Both the position numbers and the translations under genes were made by a program. 64,000 nt of DNA from assembly GCF_022539315.1 (NCBI RefSeq), contig NC_066314.1:47987180-48051179 (forward strand), given 5' to 3'. This stretch comes from Serinus canaria (lineage: Eukaryota; Chordata; Aves; Passeriformes; Fringillidae). Positions 61,401-64,000 of this stretch are shown here, one piece after another; position 1 is the first letter of the stretch; every line of letters starts with the position of its first letter. Below the pieces are notes generated by a model. It saw only the letters and a list, made by a program, of their open reading frames with translations. It had not been told where the DNA came from and made no database searches.

Positions 61401-62714
61401 CCATTCTCACTGTTCACTCGGGTCCAGCTTCTATTTGCACAAGATCTAAGCACCAAACAGCTCTTGGGATTCAGCTCTATCTTCCTAATTATCATTTTAA
61501 TTTATTCAGCTGGTCCCAAGGGAAAGGCTTTCTGGTCTGCAAATTATAATAGCCCTGTTCCTATAAATGAACAAGGGCCAAATCACCTCACAGAACACCT
61601 TGGTCCTCTCTTTTGTGTCCCTGAGGAGGCAGAGTAAGTAACATGCAGGAGCGAGTGACACCTTCTCAGTAGTCCCAAATCGCCTTCTTTCCCTCTCAAC
61701 TGGCCCTGGGTACACACTGGAAGAAACTCAGGTGTACACAACACCAGCCAAGTCACACTCACCTGAATATTGCTGCAGCAGCCAGACCTTGAGCTCAATG
61801 AAACTGTGAGCAAAGTGGCAGCTGTCCTCACGCAGGCAGCCGTAACGCACCTCATGGCGGCACACGTCAAACTGGAAGTGCTCCTGGAACTGACGGATCT
61901 TGGAATATTTCAGGGAGGTGGAACGCACAATGTGGACCAGACACCTGCAGTAAAATACAAAGCACCAGAGGATCAAACCCTCCCCCCTTCCTCCTCACAT
62001 ATGACATCCAGACATTAGACTGGGCAGGCAAAGGACACAAGAAAATCGACACTGGGAGAGACAGATTCCCTCTGGGAAAAGCAAATCCCTGCCCTCCCAC
62101 CCTATCAAGCCTGGGTAGTTATTTTTACCCTGAGCACATGGGTGATGCTCTGCCTAAGTTCAGAGACTAGACAAGTTTCAAAATATGCAGCAAAGATACC
62201 AACTCCTCTGGTTCAGCACCTCCCCACGTCTGAGATTGCCAGGAACCAGAAGGAATTGTATGACTGTGTACCTGACATGTTTGTTATACTTGTTTTCCTA
62301 AACATTTATTACCAGACAGTCAGAGGCAGGATCCTGATCTAGAGGATTTTTGTTTTGACCTTTCTGTAAAGGCCAAATAAGGTCAATGGAAAACTTAACA
62401 GAGTGACTCCTAAGGGCTTTGTTGATGCCTGAAATCCCTCAGCACCAGAAGCAAACATGCAGGGTGAAACCCACAGGGCTATTTATCATGACTTGAGCTG
62501 TCCTATGATTGGAACCCATAGGGAGGAAAGAAGAAAGAGACCAGAGCCCTGGAGTTAAACTGGCTGGACTTGTGAGACATGGTTCCCATCAGGAGAAAAA
62601 ATTGTTCACTCACTTGTTGTCATGGAAAATGTGTTTTGCAGAAAGGTTGGAGCAGACAGATGGTGTGTCCTTGGTCCCTTTGCTGATAATCCGAGGTTTG
62701 CTGTCAAAGCAAAT
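46220..62714 (-). CDS. ZC3H7B: Zinc finger CCCH-type containing 7B, C-terminal part (last nine coding exons)
   Basis: ZC3H7B (RoXaN) is a cytoplasmic/nuclear RNA-binding protein with N-terminal TPRs and C-terminal zinc fingers. It has been linked to translation factors and to binding of certain microRNA precursors. Nine exons are present: 62714-62614, 61944-61763, 58233-58148, 52832-52699, 51171-51066, 50042-49934, 48261-48128, 47332-47169 and 46412-46220. All have GT-AG borders and compatible phases, and together they encode the last 402 residues of about 980. Three CCCH fingers are visible: C-x7-C-x5-C-x3-H in the 61.8-kb exon, C-x8-C-x5-C-x3-H in the 50.0-kb exon, and a third C-x8-C-x5-C-x3-H split between the last two exons. 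A C2H2 finger of the U1/matrin style lies in the 47.3-kb exon. The N-terminal half, with the TPRs, lies beyond the right edge. Introns of 0.7-1.7 kb between the small exons hold little beyond one CR1. Confidence 0.95.
47169..47332 (-). CDS. ZC3H7B: ZC3H7B coding exon with C2H2 finger
   Basis: The acceptor is TGGTTAG|ATG and the donor GAGAG|GTACCA (phase 2). The exon encodes MGYHCWLCGKNSNSKKQWQQ, then HIQSEKHKEKVF. The C-x2-C-x12-H-x5-H pattern resembles U1-type/matrin zinc fingers that bind double-stranded or structured RNA. The exon ends within the third CCCH finger (FRLCE). Confidence 0.95.
48128..48261 (-). CDS. ZC3H7B: ZC3H7B coding exon
   Basis: The acceptor is TGTGCAG|TA, completing an Ile codon, and the donor is ATCATG|GTAATA. 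The exon encodes LDMQQTYDMWLKKHNPGKPG and EGTPLTSREGEKQIQMPTDY, then ADIM. It is a linker before the C2H2 finger. Confidence 0.94.
49934..50042 (-). CDS. ZC3H7B: ZC3H7B coding exon with CCCH finger
   Basis: The acceptor is TTAACAG|TTG and the donor AAAA|GTGAGT (phase 1). The exon encodes LCIHAQNGRKCQYVGNCSFA, then HSPEERDMWTFMKENK. The finger is C-x8-C-x5-C-x3-H and is wholly contained in this exon. Confidence 0.95.
51066..51171 (-). CDS. ZC3H7B: ZC3H7B coding exon
   Basis: The acceptor is CTTCTTCAG|CTGG and the donor TATGAT|GTAAGC (phase 0). The exon encodes WTKERRVLLVMSKAKKKWVS and VRPLPSIRNFPQQYD, a basic segment that leads straight into the next CCCH finger. Confidence 0.93.
51905..52212 (+). 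mobile_element. CR1 LINE 3' part in a ZC3H7B intron
   Basis: About 300 nt of diverged CR1 in plus orientation. Segments GCTTATAAGACAGATGGGGA, GACAAGGGGTAGTG, CACTGGCACAACCCAGAGAG and GGCTGGATTAGATGACCTTT follow the element's order. It is antisense to ZC3H7B, in the intron 51172-52698. Confidence 0.85.
52699..52832 (-). CDS. ZC3H7B: ZC3H7B coding exon with Cys motif
   Basis: The acceptor is TCCCCAG|GCT and the donor CACTG|GTGAGC (phase 2). The exon encodes FDLQMKFVCGQCWRNGQLVE and PDKDLKYCSAKAPH. The CxxC followed by further Cys/His residues, completed by Cys-Trp across the next junction, suggests a small extra zinc site. Confidence 0.92.
52833..58147 (-). other. Large ZC3H7B intron (5.3 kb)
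   Basis: No further exon was recognised. It contains a cluster of nested short inverted repeats at 54201-54245. Two long open frames are present: a 250-codon frame on plus at 53109-53861 and a 246-codon frame on minus at 55505-56245. Neither resembles a known family. No transposon was recognised. Confidence 0.6.
54201..54245. repeat. Cluster of nested short inverted repeats
   Basis: TCTCTTT/AAAGAGA and AAGAGAT/ATCTCTT overlap, and TAATCTCT recurs 21 nt on. It lies in a ZC3H7B intron. Confidence 0.8.
58148..58233 (-). CDS. ZC3H7B: ZC3H7B coding exon
   Basis: The acceptor is TTCCCAG|GA, completing a Gly codon, and the donor is GTG|GTAAGT. The exon encodes MTHEDIVQESKKYWQQMEAH and ASKPANSV, a helical linker between zinc fingers. 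Confidence 0.93.
58234..61762 (-). other. ZC3H7B intron (3.5 kb)
   Basis: AT-leaning intron without recognisable exons or transposons. It holds a perfect 11-bp stem hairpin with a 5-nt loop at 60500-60526. Confidence 0.6.
60500..60526. repeat. 11-bp stem hairpin
   Basis: GATCATTAAGC at 60500-60510, loop ACAAG, then GCTTAATGATC at 60516-60526, in a ZC3H7B intron. Confidence 0.9.
61763..61944 (-). CDS. ZC3H7B: ZC3H7B coding exon with CCCH finger
   Basis: The acceptor is CTGCAG|GTGTC and the donor TTCAG|GTGAGT. The exon encodes CLVHIVRSTSLKYSKIRQFQ and then a CCCH finger, VCRHEVRYGCLREDSCHFAH, followed by SFIELKVWLLQQYS. The spacing C-x7-C-x5-C-x3-H and the aromatic residue before the last His fit RNA-binding CCCH fingers. 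Confidence 0.95.
62614..62714 (-). CDS. ZC3H7B: ZC3H7B coding exon (first in window)
   Basis: The acceptor is TTCTCAG|ATT and the donor is AACAA|GTGAGT (phase 2). The 33 full codons read ICFDSKPRIISKGTKDTPSV, then CSNLSAKHIFHDN. The exon joins in frame to the next (K-CLVHIVRS). It begins in phase 0, so the preceding exon outside the window must end on a whole codon. Confidence 0.9.
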
Positions 62715-63364
62715 CTGAGAAGAGAAGAAGTAGCACACTGGGAAAATCTTAGAGAGCAGTGAACCAGAGCAACTTCACTTAAGAGGAGAAAGAAGAACCA
62801 GAGCCAGCCTATTCTAATGTTCAAAGTTGGAAAGAAGTGTGGTGAAAACTTTGTGGTAGGGCTTTAAATAAAGCAAGTCAATCTCTGGAAAAGCTTCCAG
62901 ACAACATTTTTTGGCTTATTCTCCACAGTATTTTCCATTGTGGTTGGAAAAATTTTGGTCAGAGCCACATATTCTTCTCCAGTTAGCCAACAGAACAAGA
63001 ACAAGGGAGAAAAAAGAACAGCCACTTCACAGCAAAGAACATGTCCCTTTACATGCACTGCCAACATGGGAAACTCTGTGCTGCAGAGCACTAAGATGAT
63101 ATGAGGCAATTCTCAACTGACCAACTCAGTAGCTCTGCACAGACCTCAAGTGGGAATTTGTTGCATTATGGAATTCCGATTTCTAAAGTAACTGGGGCTA
63201 AATTACAATTCAGAGCAATATGTCAAAATGGGGGAAGAGACAGGCGATCCCATGAGGCTGTGAGCACCTGGTTCAGCTGCAGGGCTAAGGAGGGAAACTA
63301 CTCCTTTCTCCTGCACACTCCTGCGTATGATGCTCACTGTCCTGGGAGCAGGGCACTGGCTGGG
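62715..63364 (-). other. ZC3H7B intron, part before the CR1 copy
   Basis: Non-coding intron sequence upstream of the 62.7-kb exon. I could not find the preceding coding exon here; it should lie beyond the right edge. Confidence 0.5.
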
Positions 63365-63985
63365 ACACACAGAGTTACAGATGGCTTGCTCCTGCACCTT
63401 TAAGAGTTCCTTCTTGAAGAAGGTCCAACATTCCCGGACTCTTTTTCCCTTCAGAACTGCCTCCCAAGGTACTCTGCCAACCAGGCTCCTAAAGAGGCCA
63501 AAGTCTGCCCTTCAGAAGGTGAAGTGGCAGGTGGCAGTCTGCTGAACCCTCTCCTTATTTCTCCAAGAACTGAAAACTCTACCATTGCATGATTGCTGTA
63601 CCCAAGATGGCTTCCAATGTATCACCCACCAGTCCTTCTCTGTTCACAAACACCAGACCCAATGGATGCCTTCCCTAGTTGTCACCCTCACCAGCTGTGT
63701 CAAGAGTTCTCTTCCACACACTCCAGGAACCTCCTGGACTGTTTCTTCTCTGCTGTGCTTACAGCAGACACCTGGTAAGTTGAAGTTCCCCACAAGAAAA
63801 AGGGCCAACGATTATGAGACTTATCCCACCTGCCTATAGAATATTTTGTCTGCTCTTCACCCTGGTTGGGTGGCCTGCAACAGACTTCCACCTTACTGGC
63901 CTTCCCCCAGTTCCTACCCATAACCACTCAACCCTATCATCATCATTGTTAAACTCTAGACAGTGAGAACACTCCCTAACACACA
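63365..63985 (-). mobile_element. CR1 LINE ORF2 fragment (endonuclease region), decayed
   Basis: Minus-strand translation in shifting frames gives KVEVCCRPPNQGEEQ, KKQSRRFLECVEENS and, further on, a KVQEQAI segment, in the order found in the endonuclease and linker of CR1 ORF2. Frames are broken by indels and stops, so it is a dead copy. It lies upstream of the first ZC3H7B exon seen here, inside an intron. The left edge is uncertain. Confidence 0.8.
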
Positions 63986-64000
63986 GGGCTCCCCCACTGC

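Overview
The window looks like vertebrate nuclear DNA, most probably from a bird. The genes are intron-rich with GT-AG splice sites, there are several CR1 LINE fragments in both orientations, and CpG islands mark promoters. The two recognisable genes lie next to each other in the order known from amniote genomes (ZC3H7B then TEF, human 22q13.2 region). Turtle or crocodile cannot be strictly excluded, because they also carry CR1. I cannot name the species.

Both protein genes are on the minus strand. From right to left they are as follows. (1) The last nine coding exons of ZC3H7B (62714 down to 46220) encode the C-terminal 402 residues, with three CCCH zinc fingers and one U1/matrin-like C2H2 finger. 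A probable 3' UTR of about 3.9 kb ends near 42.27 kb at a well-formed poly(A) site. (2) About 12 kb of intergenic DNA follows, with few features. (3) A CpG-island promoter lies at 28.7-29.9 kb. It feeds the complete four-exon gene TEF (the PAR bZIP factor called VBP in chicken), 29247 down to 20608, 313 residues. (4) An AT-rich block of about 9 kb below the TEF stop has no visible transposon and may be a very long TEF 3' UTR. Its best far poly(A) signal is at 11517-11522.

The left 10 kb contains no gene I can recognise. It does hold an orphan CpG island (8.87-9.73 kb) with a YY1-like ATG motif and a consensus splice donor, both on the minus strand, and a minus-strand AATAAA at the very left edge. 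It also holds a purine-only tract of about 520 bp, a near-perfect 44-nt hairpin at 821-864, and two motif clusters that resemble regulatory DNA. TOB2, the usual next neighbour of TEF, has no coding exon here.

The two genes are not an operon and do not share a pathway. TEF is a nuclear D-box transcription factor linked to circadian and pituitary output. ZC3H7B is an RNA-binding protein linked to translation and microRNA precursor control. No previously undescribed multi-gene system is evident. The most unusual items are structural (hairpins, the purine tract) and the unexplained CpG island.
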